A stretch of 5,035 nucleotides of DNA from Clostridia bacterium (lineage in GTDB: Bacteria > Bacillota > Clostridia > Christensenellales > CAG-917), in assembly GCA_017500745.1 (NCBI GenBank), contig JAFVYE010000079.1:1-5035 (forward strand), written 5' to 3'. The notes below the pieces were generated by a model. It did no database searches and was not told where the DNA came from. It was given only the letters and a program-made list of their open reading frames with translations. Positions 1 through 4,693 of the stretch are shown one piece after another. The position numbers and the translations under genes were made by a program. The number at the start of each line of letters is the position of its first letter. Within the stretch, counting starts at the first letter, position 1.

Positions 1-259
1 CCATCCAAGTTTCATCGTTCTTTTCTCTTTGTTTTTCCTTTTCGTGTCTGCAAGCAGAGCAGATGTCCTCGCCTTCTTCAAGATAGTTTTCTTTGCAGAT
101 AGGGCAGACGCGTTCGTTGAAGATGTTTTCATCATCGTCTTCTTCAATGAGATGGATTTTGCTTTCTTTTCCAAGTTCTGCTTTGCAAACTTCGCAGAGA
201 TCCTCTTCAACGGGGATCCAATTGAGTTCACAACGCTCACACTTTTTATATTTGGCCAT
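1..259 (-). CDS. Small double zinc-ribbon protein, 5' part only (runs off left edge)
   Basis: This open frame starts at the ATG complementary to 257-259 and stays open to the window edge, giving 86 residues without a stop. It begins MAKYKKCERCELNWIPVEED. Two copies of a Cys-x2-Cys, 11 residues, Cys-x2-Cys pattern are visible: C7/C10 with C22/C25, and C52/C55 with C67/C70. This is the arrangement of two zinc ribbons. An acidic run (residues 39-44) joins them, and a highly charged Lys/Glu-rich segment follows the second. A GAGG ribosome binding site lies about 7 bases upstream, and a near-consensus promoter lies at 290-318, so the start is well supported. I do not recognise a named family. Paired ribbons of this size could bind nucleic acid or a protein partner, but that is a guess. 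The 3' end and full length are unknown. A 148-codon frame on the opposite strand (29-475) is a shadow of this gene. Confidence 0.85.
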   Translation of the reverse strand, partial: MAKYKKCERCELNWIPVEEDLCEVCKAELGKESKIHLIEEDDDENIFNERVCPICKENYLEEGEDICSACRHEKEKQREKNDETWM

Positions 260-289
260 AAATACCTCGGATTTGCTAATTTTTCATAT

Positions 290-318
290 ATTATATGTAT
301 ATGGTGCGTAGATGTAAA
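290..318 (-). promoter_or_regulatory. Sigma-A type promoter for the zinc-ribbon gene
   Basis: Read on the minus strand, the -35 element TTTACA (complement of 313-318, 5 of 6 consensus) is followed by exactly 17 bases and then TATAAT (complement of 290-295, 6 of 6). Transcription would start near base 283, leaving a 5' leader of about 24 bases before the ATG at 259. The match in both boxes and spacing is better than expected by chance even in this A/T-rich gap. Confidence 0.8.
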
Positions 319-474
319 CTGTTTTTTGCAAAATATTTATATTTTTTATTATTTAATGATTTTTATTATAAAAAACCATATATCAAGGAGGGTTTGGAGA
401 GGTTTTGCCCTTAGAGAAACCAGTCAAAAACCAAACAGACAAAAAGATAGCCAAAAAAACTCAGAAAAAAAATA

Positions 475-507
475 GTGAAAAAAATTGGTGAAAAAAATTG
501 GTGAAAA
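475..507. repeat. 13-base tandem repeat, about 2.5 copies
   Basis: The unit GTGAAAAAAATTG occurs exactly at 475-487 and 488-500, then begins a third time as GTGAAAA at 501-507. It lies just upstream of the candidate spo0A promoter. The A-runs recur every 13 bases rather than the 10-11 of a helical turn, so a phased-bend role is not strongly supported. Replication slippage in A-rich DNA is the simplest origin. Confidence 0.75.
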
Positions 508-520
508 TACAATTAAAAGG

Positions 521-549
521 TTGCATAATCTGATGAAAAATGCTAAAAT
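521..549 (+). promoter_or_regulatory. Candidate promoter for spo0A
   Basis: TTGCAT (521-526, a weak -35 with only the TTG matching) is followed by 17 bases and TAAAAT (544-549, 5 of 6). A TG at 541-542 makes the second box an extended -10. Transcription would begin near 556, giving a long A/T-rich leader of about 147 bases before the spo0A ATG. In this base composition chance matches are common, so this is only the best candidate. No good sigma-H promoter was found: a GAAT-type -10 exists at 572-577, but no AGGA-type -35 sits upstream of it. Confidence 0.45.
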
Positions 550-702
550 TTCTGTGTTGATTATAGCAATAGAATTTTCAAATTGAAATATCCCATAAAA
601 ATCTAAAAAATGACAAAATTTTGCTTTTTGGTGGTTTTTTTGCCAAAAAAGAGTTTTCACGTACATGATAAAATTAAGGCAACACTTTTTTTGGAGGAAT
701 TT

Positions 703-1431
703 ATGAAAAGATTGGTTATTGCTGATGACAATCCAAGACTTGTATTGAGCTTACAAGAGTTTTTTGCAAATGATGACAAATACGAAGTGGTTGGCACCGC
801 ATCCAATGGGGTGGAAGCGGTGGCCCTTGTTGAACGCTTGATCCCAGACTTTTTGCTCCTTGACATAGTTATGCCCGAGCTTGACGGCTTTGGGGTGTTG
901 TCCACCCTTGGCATAAAGCGCCCCACCGTCATCATGATGTCACAGCTTGCCACAGACGGATTTGTGCAAAAGGCGTTGAGATACGGAGCCAGCTATTTTC
1001 TTGCCAAGCCCTTCAGTTTTGACGCTTTGAGGACAACCCTTGAGGAGTTTTCATCTCCCGTGCACGTGGACAAAAAGCAAAGCCATAATCTTGATGAAAA
1101 GATTGCCAATTTGTTCATATCCGTGGGCATTCCTGCTCACATAAAGGGCTATCAATTTTTGAGAGAAGCCATCAAGATGACTGTGGACAGCCCCGAAATC
1201 ATTGGAAGCATAACAAAACGGCTGTATCCCACAATTGCAGAGCGCTTTGACACATCGCCATCAAAGGTTGAAAGGGCCATCCGCCACGCCATTGAGGTGG
1301 CTTGGAACAGGGGCAAGATTGAAAACATAAATCAAATCTTTGGCGTGAGGGTGTACTCTCCCAATGAGAAGCCCACCAATGGCGAGTTTATTGCACTCAT
1401 TGCAGACAAAATGCTCCTTGAAGGTGCATAA
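703..1431 (+). CDS. spo0A: Spo0A, sporulation master response regulator
   Basis: The 242-residue protein is a phosphorylation-activated transcription factor acting in the cytoplasm. In spore formers it commits cells to sporulation and other stationary-phase programmes. Residues 1-118 form a receiver domain: acidic pocket D8/D9, phosphoacceptor D54 (in LLLDIVMPELDG), switch S80 and conserved K102 (in LAKPF). Residues about 130-242 form the Spo0A-specific DNA-binding domain, with the hallmark stretches VGIPAHIKGY (141-150), GSITKRLYP (168-176), the recognition region SKVERAIRHAIEVAW (187-201) and KPTNGEF (223-229). The start at 703 is chosen because GGAGG (693-697) sits 5 bases upstream; an in-frame ATG at 610 has no ribosome binding site. 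It is about 25 residues shorter than the 267-residue Bacillus subtilis protein, mostly through a shorter interdomain linker. spoIVB, often upstream of spo0A in Firmicutes, is not adjacent. No terminator follows before the leader at 1548. Confidence 0.97.
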   Translation: MKRLVIADDNPRLVLSLQEFFANDDKYEVVGTASNGVEAVALVERLIPDFLLLDIVMPELDGFGVLSTLGIKRPTVIMMSQLATDGFVQKALRYGASYFLAKPFSFDALRTTLEEFSSPVHVDKKQSHNLDEKIANLFISVGIPAHIKGYQFLREAIKMTVDSPEIIGSITKRLYPTIAERFDTSPSKVERAIRHAIEVAWNRGKIENINQIFGVRVYSPNEKPTNGEFIALIADKMLLEGA

Positions 1432-1495
1432 TCTCATAAATATGCACAGAAAACCAGCCATTTTGTTGATTTTGTATAATTTGAGTCAAAAACAG

Positions 1496-1524
1496 TTGAC
1501 ATATCGCCTTTTCAGGAAGATAAT
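1496..1524 (+). promoter_or_regulatory. Sigma-A type promoter of the leader peptide / ABC importer operon
   Basis: TTGACA (1496-1501, 6 of 6) is followed by exactly 17 bases and GATAAT (1519-1524, 5 of 6). Transcription should start near 1531, only about 17 bases before the leader ATG. Strong constitutive initiation with control placed downstream, at termination, fits the attenuator that follows. Confidence 0.87.
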
Positions 1525-1547
1525 TTAATCAACAAAAAGGAGCTACT

Positions 1548-1601
1548 ATGAGAACTTTCGCATTCTACGGCTATTATTATTACGATAATCTTAGTAAATA
1601 G
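1548..1601 (+). CDS. Tyrosine-rich attenuator leader peptide (17 aa)
   Basis: The reading frame encodes MRTFAFYGYYYYDNLSK and stops at TAG (1599-1601). Five of 17 residues are Tyr (Y7, Y9-Y12) and two are Phe (F4, F6). The four consecutive Tyr codons occupy 1572-1583. A strong ribosome binding site, AAAGGAG (1536-1542), lies 5 bases before the ATG, and a near-perfect promoter lies just upstream, so this tiny frame is very probably translated. It sits before an alternative-hairpin terminator and an ABC importer operon. This is the layout of classic leader peptides such as those of E. coli trp and phe, where ribosome stalling on cognate codons senses charged tRNA. The peptide itself probably has no function beyond being translated. 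The stop codon is 1 base before the antiterminator segment, so a terminating ribosome would cover it. Phe may contribute to sensing, but the Tyr codons dominate. Confidence 0.87.
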   Translation: MRTFAFYGYYYYDNLSK

Positions 1602-1602
1602 A

Positions 1603-1653
1603 CTACGATAGTTTTTGTACACATTTTTTATGAATAACGGGGACTTATCGTAG
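1603..1653 (+). promoter_or_regulatory. Antiterminator stem of the tyrosine attenuator
   Basis: CTACGATA (1603-1610) is an exact reverse complement of TATCGTAG (1646-1653), giving an 8-bp stem, with G1611-U1645 as a possible ninth pair. The 3' arm uses bases that form the 5' arm and loop of the terminator at 1641-1663, so the two structures exclude each other. A ribosome finishing the leader peptide at 1599-1601 would mask 1603-1610 and favour the terminator. A ribosome stalled on the Tyr codons at 1572-1583 would leave it free. The pairing is seen in the sequence; the switching behaviour is inferred. Confidence 0.8.
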
Positions 1654-1669
1654 AGATGAGTCCTTTTTT
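1641..1669 (+). terminator. Conditional intrinsic terminator (attenuator) before the importer genes
   Basis: GGACTTATC (1641-1649) pairs with GATGAGTCC (1655-1663) in a 9-bp stem containing one G-U pair (1646/1658) and a 5-base loop. Six T residues follow at once (1664-1669). It lies 40 bases after the leader stop codon and 31 bases before the first importer gene, inside the operon, so it must be bypassed for expression. It may also stop transcripts reading through from spo0A. Confidence 0.9.
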
Positions 1670-1699
1670 ATTAAACGTAGTAATCAGAGGAGAAACAAT

Positions 1700-2674
1700 A
1701 TGAAAAAAACAATCAAACTTTTGGCAGTGGTCATGGCAATCGCAATGGTGGCAACACTTTGCTTTGTGGCTTGCAACAACACAGGCGCAGATGCAGACTT
1801 TACAGTGGGCATCCTTCAACCCATTGCACACGATGCACTTGGCGCAGCAAATCAAGGATTTCAAGATGAACTCACTCGCCTTATGGCTGGGGTTGGCAAG
1901 ACTGTGGCTTTTGACAACCAAAACGCACAAGGCAATGCAGAAACCATGACAACCATCGTCAGCACCTTTATGTCAAAGGGAGTTGACCTCATGCTCACTA
2001 TTGGCACGGGTGCAACTCAAACAGCAGCAGGCCTTGACAAAACAACCCCCATCCTCTTCACAGCAGTCACCGATCCCGCAGGAGCAGGCATCGTGTCATC
2101 AAACGGAGCAGATCGTGCATCAAACAACGTCAGCGGAACTTCTGATATGAACCCCGTTGCCCTTCAAATGCAACTCTGCAAGGACCTTGGCATGACCAAG
2201 GTGGCTCTCCTTTACACCTCAAGCGAGGACAACAGCCGTATCCAAATTGACATGGCAAAATCTGCCTGTGACAGCATTGGCCTTGCCTACGTTGTCAAAA
2301 CTGTGTCTGGCATGGACGAAATCATGACAGTCATGAACGATATTGGTGCAGACACATCCATTGACGGCATCTACATCCCCACCGACAACAACCTTGCAGC
2401 AAACGCCGGAACAATCCACTCACAAAACCTTGCAAACCGTCGCTTGCCCATTGTCTGTGGTGAAGAAAGCATGAACGGCCTTTGCGGTGTTGCAACCTAC
2501 TCCATTGACTACTACGAACTTGGCAAGCAAACTGCACAAATGGCATTTGACATCCTCATGGGCAACAAAAAGGTTGGCGAGATGCCTGTTGAATATCAAT
2601 CCGGCACGCCTGCGCTTTCCAAAAATGAAGGGGTTGCAGAGGCCCTCGGATTTGACCTTTCAATCCTTGATTAA
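1700..2674 (+). CDS. ABC importer substrate-binding lipoprotein, TrpX / CD0873-like, probably for tyrosine
   Basis: This 324-residue protein would be exported and lipid-anchored on the outer face of the membrane, where it captures the substrate for the permease and ATPase encoded next. The N-terminus has two lysines, a hydrophobic core (residues 7-22) and a lipobox ending FVAC, with C25 the likely lipidated cysteine. The mature part matches the ABC_sub_bind family, a two-lobed periplasmic-binding fold. Recognisable stretches are NAQGN (75-79), TAVTDPAGAG (121-130), VSGTSDM (144-150), IYIPTDNN (224-231) and ATYSIDYYELGKQTA (265-279). This family includes streptococcal TrpX and the tyrosine-binding C. 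difficile lipoprotein CD0873. Sequence alone does not show the ligand here; tyrosine is inferred from the Tyr-rich leader upstream. An AGAGGAG ribosome binding site (1686-1692) lies 7 bases before the ATG. Length is normal for the family and no frame damage is seen. Confidence 0.92.
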   Translation: MKKTIKLLAVVMAIAMVATLCFVACNNTGADADFTVGILQPIAHDALGAANQGFQDELTRLMAGVGKTVAFDNQNAQGNAETMTTIVSTFMSKGVDLMLTIGTGATQTAAGLDKTTPILFTAVTDPAGAGIVSSNGADRASNNVSGTSDMNPVALQMQLCKDLGMTKVALLYTSSEDNSRIQIDMAKSACDSIGLAYVVKTVSGMDEIMTVMNDIGADTSIDGIYIPTDNNLAANAGTIHSQNLANRRLPIVCGEESMNGLCGVATYSIDYYELGKQTAQMAFDILMGNKKVGEMPVEYQSGTPALSKNEGVAEALGFDLSILD

Positions 2675-2729
2675 TTTGAGCCAAAGGGCGCAACAAAAGG
2701 TTTAAACAAGCAAAACAAAAGTTAAAATA

Positions 2730-2750
2730 CGGATTTGGTCAACAAATCCG
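2730..2750 (+). other. Intercistronic stem-loop between binding-protein and permease genes
   Basis: CGGATTTG (2730-2737) and CAAATCCG (2743-2750) form a perfect 8-bp stem with a 5-base loop. No T-run follows, so it is not a typical intrinsic terminator. It sits 55 bases after the binding-protein stop and 21 bases before the permease ATG. Hairpins in this position commonly protect the upstream message from 3' exonucleases, which helps produce more binding protein than membrane subunits. That role is inferred here. Confidence 0.65.
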
Positions 2751-2771
2751 AAACATACAGGAAATTGACAT

Positions 2772-3716
2772 ATGGAAATTTCAATTATGACAGCACTCAA
2801 TCAAGGACTTATGTGGGGCATACTTGCCATTGGCGTGTTTGTGTCCTTCAAGGTGCTTGACTTTGCAGATATGACTTGCGAGGGCTCAATTGCAATGGGC
2901 GGAGCAATCACGGCAATCACTCTCCAAGCAGGGCTTCATCCCTTGCTTGCGGTGTTGTTCTCTCTTCTTGGCGGAGCAGGGGCAGGACTCATCACAGGAC
3001 TTTTGCACACCAAGTTGAAGATCCCTCCCATCCTCTCGGGCATCCTCACAATGACGGCTCTTTACTCCATCAACCTGCGCATTATGCAGGATAGAGCATC
3101 CATCACAATGCTCAACGTAAAAACCTTGACAAGCGGTCTTACAGACGCTCTTGTTGGCAGTGGCTTGCCCTATAAGTATGGCGTTCAAGTGTCAAATATG
3201 ATCATTGCGCTCATCTTTGTGGGCTTGGTCATAGGCGTCATCTATTGGTTCTTTGGCACAGAGTTTGGATGCACAATCCGTGCAACAGGCATGAATCCCA
3301 AGATGTGCAGAGCGCAGGGAATCAACACCAACACCACCATCATTGTTGGCCTTATGATCTCCAACGCCCTCATTGCTCTTGCAGGTTGCCTCATCAGCCA
3401 AATGCAATTCAACACAACCGTCAGCATGGGCACAGGCGCAATCGTTATTGGTCTTGCAAGCATCATCATAGGCGAGGCCATGACGGGCAAGAAGTTTAGT
3501 TTTTGGGCAAAACTTGCAATGCTCGTGGTTGGCAGCATCATCTATCGCCTTGTCATCACACTCATCCTTATGATCCCCGGCTTCAACACCAACGATCTCA
3601 AATTGCTCACAGCAATTATCGTTGCAATAGCCCTTGCAATCCCTGCAATAAAGGGTGGTGCAAAGCCCCTCATCCAAAAGTTTATCGGCAAGAAAGGAGG
3701 AAATGAAAATGCTTAA
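2772..3716 (+). CDS. ABC importer permease, BPD_transp_2 (LivH/TrpY-like)
   Basis: This 314-residue protein is an integral membrane protein and would form the import channel, probably as a homodimer because only one permease gene is present. Hydrophobic segments lie at roughly residues 12-30, 38-54, 57-77, 88-103, 141-162, 188-209, 221-236, 246-268 and 277-294, giving about nine membrane spans. A cytoplasmic loop at about 166-186 contains RATGMNPKMCRAQGIN (170-185), the conserved coupling motif of branched-chain-amino-acid-type permeases that docks on the ATPase. The C-terminal tail is Lys/Gly-rich. A modest ribosome binding site, AGGAA (2759-2763), lies 8 bases upstream of the ATG; a second in-frame ATG at 2787 has poorer support. 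The gene follows the binding-protein gene by 97 bases and overlaps the ATPase gene by 8 bases, so the last two are likely translationally coupled. Confidence 0.93.
   Translation: MEISIMTALNQGLMWGILAIGVFVSFKVLDFADMTCEGSIAMGGAITAITLQAGLHPLLAVLFSLLGGAGAGLITGLLHTKLKIPPILSGILTMTALYSINLRIMQDRASITMLNVKTLTSGLTDALVGSGLPYKYGVQVSNMIIALIFVGLVIGVIYWFFGTEFGCTIRATGMNPKMCRAQGINTNTTIIVGLMISNALIALAGCLISQMQFNTTVSMGTGAIVIGLASIIIGEAMTGKKFSFWAKLAMLVVGSIIYRLVITLILMIPGFNTNDLKLLTAIIVAIALAIPAIKGGAKPLIQKFIGKKGGNENA
3693..3700 (+). promoter_or_regulatory. Ribosome binding site that fixes the ATPase start
   Basis: AAAGGAGG is an excellent match to the anti-Shine-Dalgarno sequence. Two in-frame ATG codons follow. The one at 3703 is only 2 bases away, too close for efficient initiation; the one at 3709 is 8 bases away, which is ideal. 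The site lies within the last codons of the permease gene. Confidence 0.8.
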
Positions 3717-4557
3717 AATCACAGGCATCAGCAAAACCTTCAATCAAGGCACGATCAATGAAAAGGTTGCACTCAACGACCTTTCAATCACAATCAATGA
3801 CGGCGACTTTATCACAGTCATAGGAGGCAACGGAGCAGGTAAGTCAACCTTGCTCAACGCAATCTGTGGAACCATCTCTGTGGAAAACGGCACCATTGAG
3901 CTTGACGGCAAGGACATCACTCATCTCAAAGAGGCCAAAAGAGCAAAGTACTTGGGTAGAGTTTTCCAAGACCCTATGATGGGTACTTGTGCCGATATGA
4001 GCGTGGAGGAAAACCTCGCTCTTGCAGTACGCCGTGGCAAACAGCGCACTCTCAAATGGGGTATGCCAAAAAAGGATAGAGAGGTCTACGTGGAGGAGCT
4101 TGCCAAACTCAACCTTGGCCTTGAGGAAAGATTGTCCAACAAAGTGGGCCTCCTCAGCGGTGGACAACGCCAAGCAATCACTCTGCTTATGGCCACCCTC
4201 AATCGCCCCGAGCTTTTGCTCCTTGACGAGCATACGGCGGCTCTTGATCCCAAGACGGCAGAAAAGGTGCTTGCCCTCACAAAGCAAATTGTTGAAAGTG
4301 GCAACATCACAACCTTGATGATCACTCACAACATGCAAGACGCCATCACATACGGCAATCGTCTTATCATGATGAACGCGGGCAAAGTGATATATGACGT
4401 CAGCGGAGAGGAAAAGAAAAACCTCACGGTCAAAGCACTTCTTGAAAAGTTTGAAGAGATTGCACCCAGCGTTGTAACAAGCGACAAAATGGTGCTCTCT
4501 GCAGGCACAAAATCAGAGGAAGCACAAGACAACCAAAACCAAGATTCAGCGGAATAG
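3709..4557 (+). CDS. ABC importer ATPase subunit, TrpZ-like
   Basis: This 282-residue cytoplasmic ATPase powers the importer by binding and hydrolysing ATP as a dimer under the permease. All core motifs are intact: Walker A GGNGAGKST (39-47), Q-loop Q87, signature LSGGQ (149-153), Walker B LLLLD with catalytic E174, D-loop AALD (177-180) and switch H207. The LLDEHTAALDPKTA stretch, with His after the catalytic Glu, is typical of the ATPases paired with ABC_sub_bind proteins. From about residue 255 the tail is hydrophilic and rich in Asp, Glu, Gln and Asn, with no recognised domain. The start at 3709 is preferred over 3703 because of ribosome binding site spacing. The frame overlaps the permease stop by 8 bases. 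It is the last gene of the operon, and a strong terminator follows its TAG after 17 bases. Confidence 0.95.
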   Translation: MLKITGISKTFNQGTINEKVALNDLSITINDGDFITVIGGNGAGKSTLLNAICGTISVENGTIELDGKDITHLKEAKRAKYLGRVFQDPMMGTCADMSVEENLALAVRRGKQRTLKWGMPKKDREVYVEELAKLNLGLEERLSNKVGLLSGGQRQAITLLMATLNRPELLLLDEHTAALDPKTAEKVLALTKQIVESGNITTLMITHNMQDAITYGNRLIMMNAGKVIYDVSGEEKKNLTVKALLEKFEEIAPSVVTSDKMVLSAGTKSEEAQDNQNQDSAE

Positions 4558-4574
4558 AATCCGCAAAACAACAA

Positions 4575-4604
4575 AAAAAGAGCGACAGCAATGTCGCTCT
4601 TTTT
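4575..4604 (+). terminator. Operon terminator after the importer genes
   Basis: GAGCGACA (4580-4587) pairs perfectly with TGTCGCTC (4592-4599) around a GCAA tetraloop, a GNRA-type loop. Five A bases before the stem and five T bases after it extend the pairing and supply the U-tract. It begins 17 bases after the ATPase stop codon. The A/T symmetry means it could also work on the opposite strand. Confidence 0.93.
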
Positions 4605-4644
4605 GTTTGAAGATATGCAAACAGAAAGAAACAAAACGAAGCAC

Positions 4645-4676
4645 AAAAAAAAGGCACTCGTTTGAGTGCCTTTTTT
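4645..4676 (-). terminator. Terminator of the pyruvate:ferredoxin oxidoreductase gene (probably bidirectional)
   Basis: GGCACTC (4653-4659) and GAGTGCC (4664-4670) form a 7-bp stem with a 4-base loop. On the minus strand the hairpin is followed by eight T residues (complement of 4645-4652), 23 bases past the oxidoreductase stop codon. On the plus strand six T residues follow (4671-4676), so it can also back up the terminator at 4575-4604. Confidence 0.9.
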
Positions 4677-4693
4677 GTTGATTTGAGATGAAA

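Larger units (their letters stand above)
260..702. other. A/T-rich intergenic region between divergent genes
   Basis: These 443 bases separate the leftward zinc-ribbon gene from rightward spo0A. They hold the promoter at 290-318 (minus), a 13-base tandem repeat at 475-507, a candidate promoter at 521-549 (plus), two short palindromes (576-588 and 614-623) and a weak stem at 625-649. I see no convincing gene. The frames crossing 350-475 encode Lys/Gln/Asn-rich peptides and lack a ribosome binding site at a usable distance from a start. A GGAGG-like stretch at 385-392 has no ATG just downstream, and the nearby TTG frame ends after six codons. No tRNA-like or riboswitch-like fold was recognised. 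Confidence 0.7.

Noticed and set aside
29..475. 148-codon open frame on the plus strand
   Set aside because: It mirrors the zinc-ribbon gene on the other strand, encodes a low-complexity Phe-rich protein, has no ribosome binding site, and its last part runs through A-rich noncoding DNA.
358..475. Possible small gene after the AAGGAGG-like stretch at 385-392
   Set aside because: No ATG or GTG lies at a usable distance. The TTG at 394 gives a six-codon frame, and the ATG at 356 lies upstream of the ribosome-binding-like stretch. The encoded peptide is just Lys/Gln/Asn-rich.
569..577. Sigma-H promoter for spo0A, as in Bacillus
   Set aside because: A GAATTT -10-like box is present, but no AGGA-type -35 is found at the proper spacing upstream.
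611..620. Spo0A binding box (TGTCGAA type) for autoregulation upstream of spo0A
   Set aside because: The best candidate, TTTTGTCAT on the minus strand, matches only the TGTC core. A similar partial match near 1495-1502 overlaps the -35 box. Neither is better than chance.
1475..1480. TATAAT at 1475-1480 as a second operon promoter
   Set aside because: No TTGACA-like -35 lies 16-18 bases upstream, and a much better promoter lies at 1496-1524.
1630..1653. Second mini-frame (ATG at 1630, seven codons) inside the attenuator
   Set aside because: It has no ribosome binding site, and its bases are fully explained by the terminator and antiterminator arms.
1432..1699. T-box riboswitch ahead of the importer genes
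   Set aside because: The region is too short after the promoter (about 140 bases to the terminator end), and no AGGGTGG-type T-box sequence or specifier stem is visible. A translated leader peptide explains the layout better.
3192..3743. 183-codon minus-strand open frame opposite the permease gene
   Set aside because: Its Cys/Asp/His-rich composition is the typical complement of hydrophobic membrane-protein codons. It has no ribosome binding site and overlaps a clear gene.
4605..4622. GTTTG/CAAAC inverted repeat between the two terminators
   Set aside because: The stem is only 5 bp with an 8-base loop and no associated element. It is likely chance.
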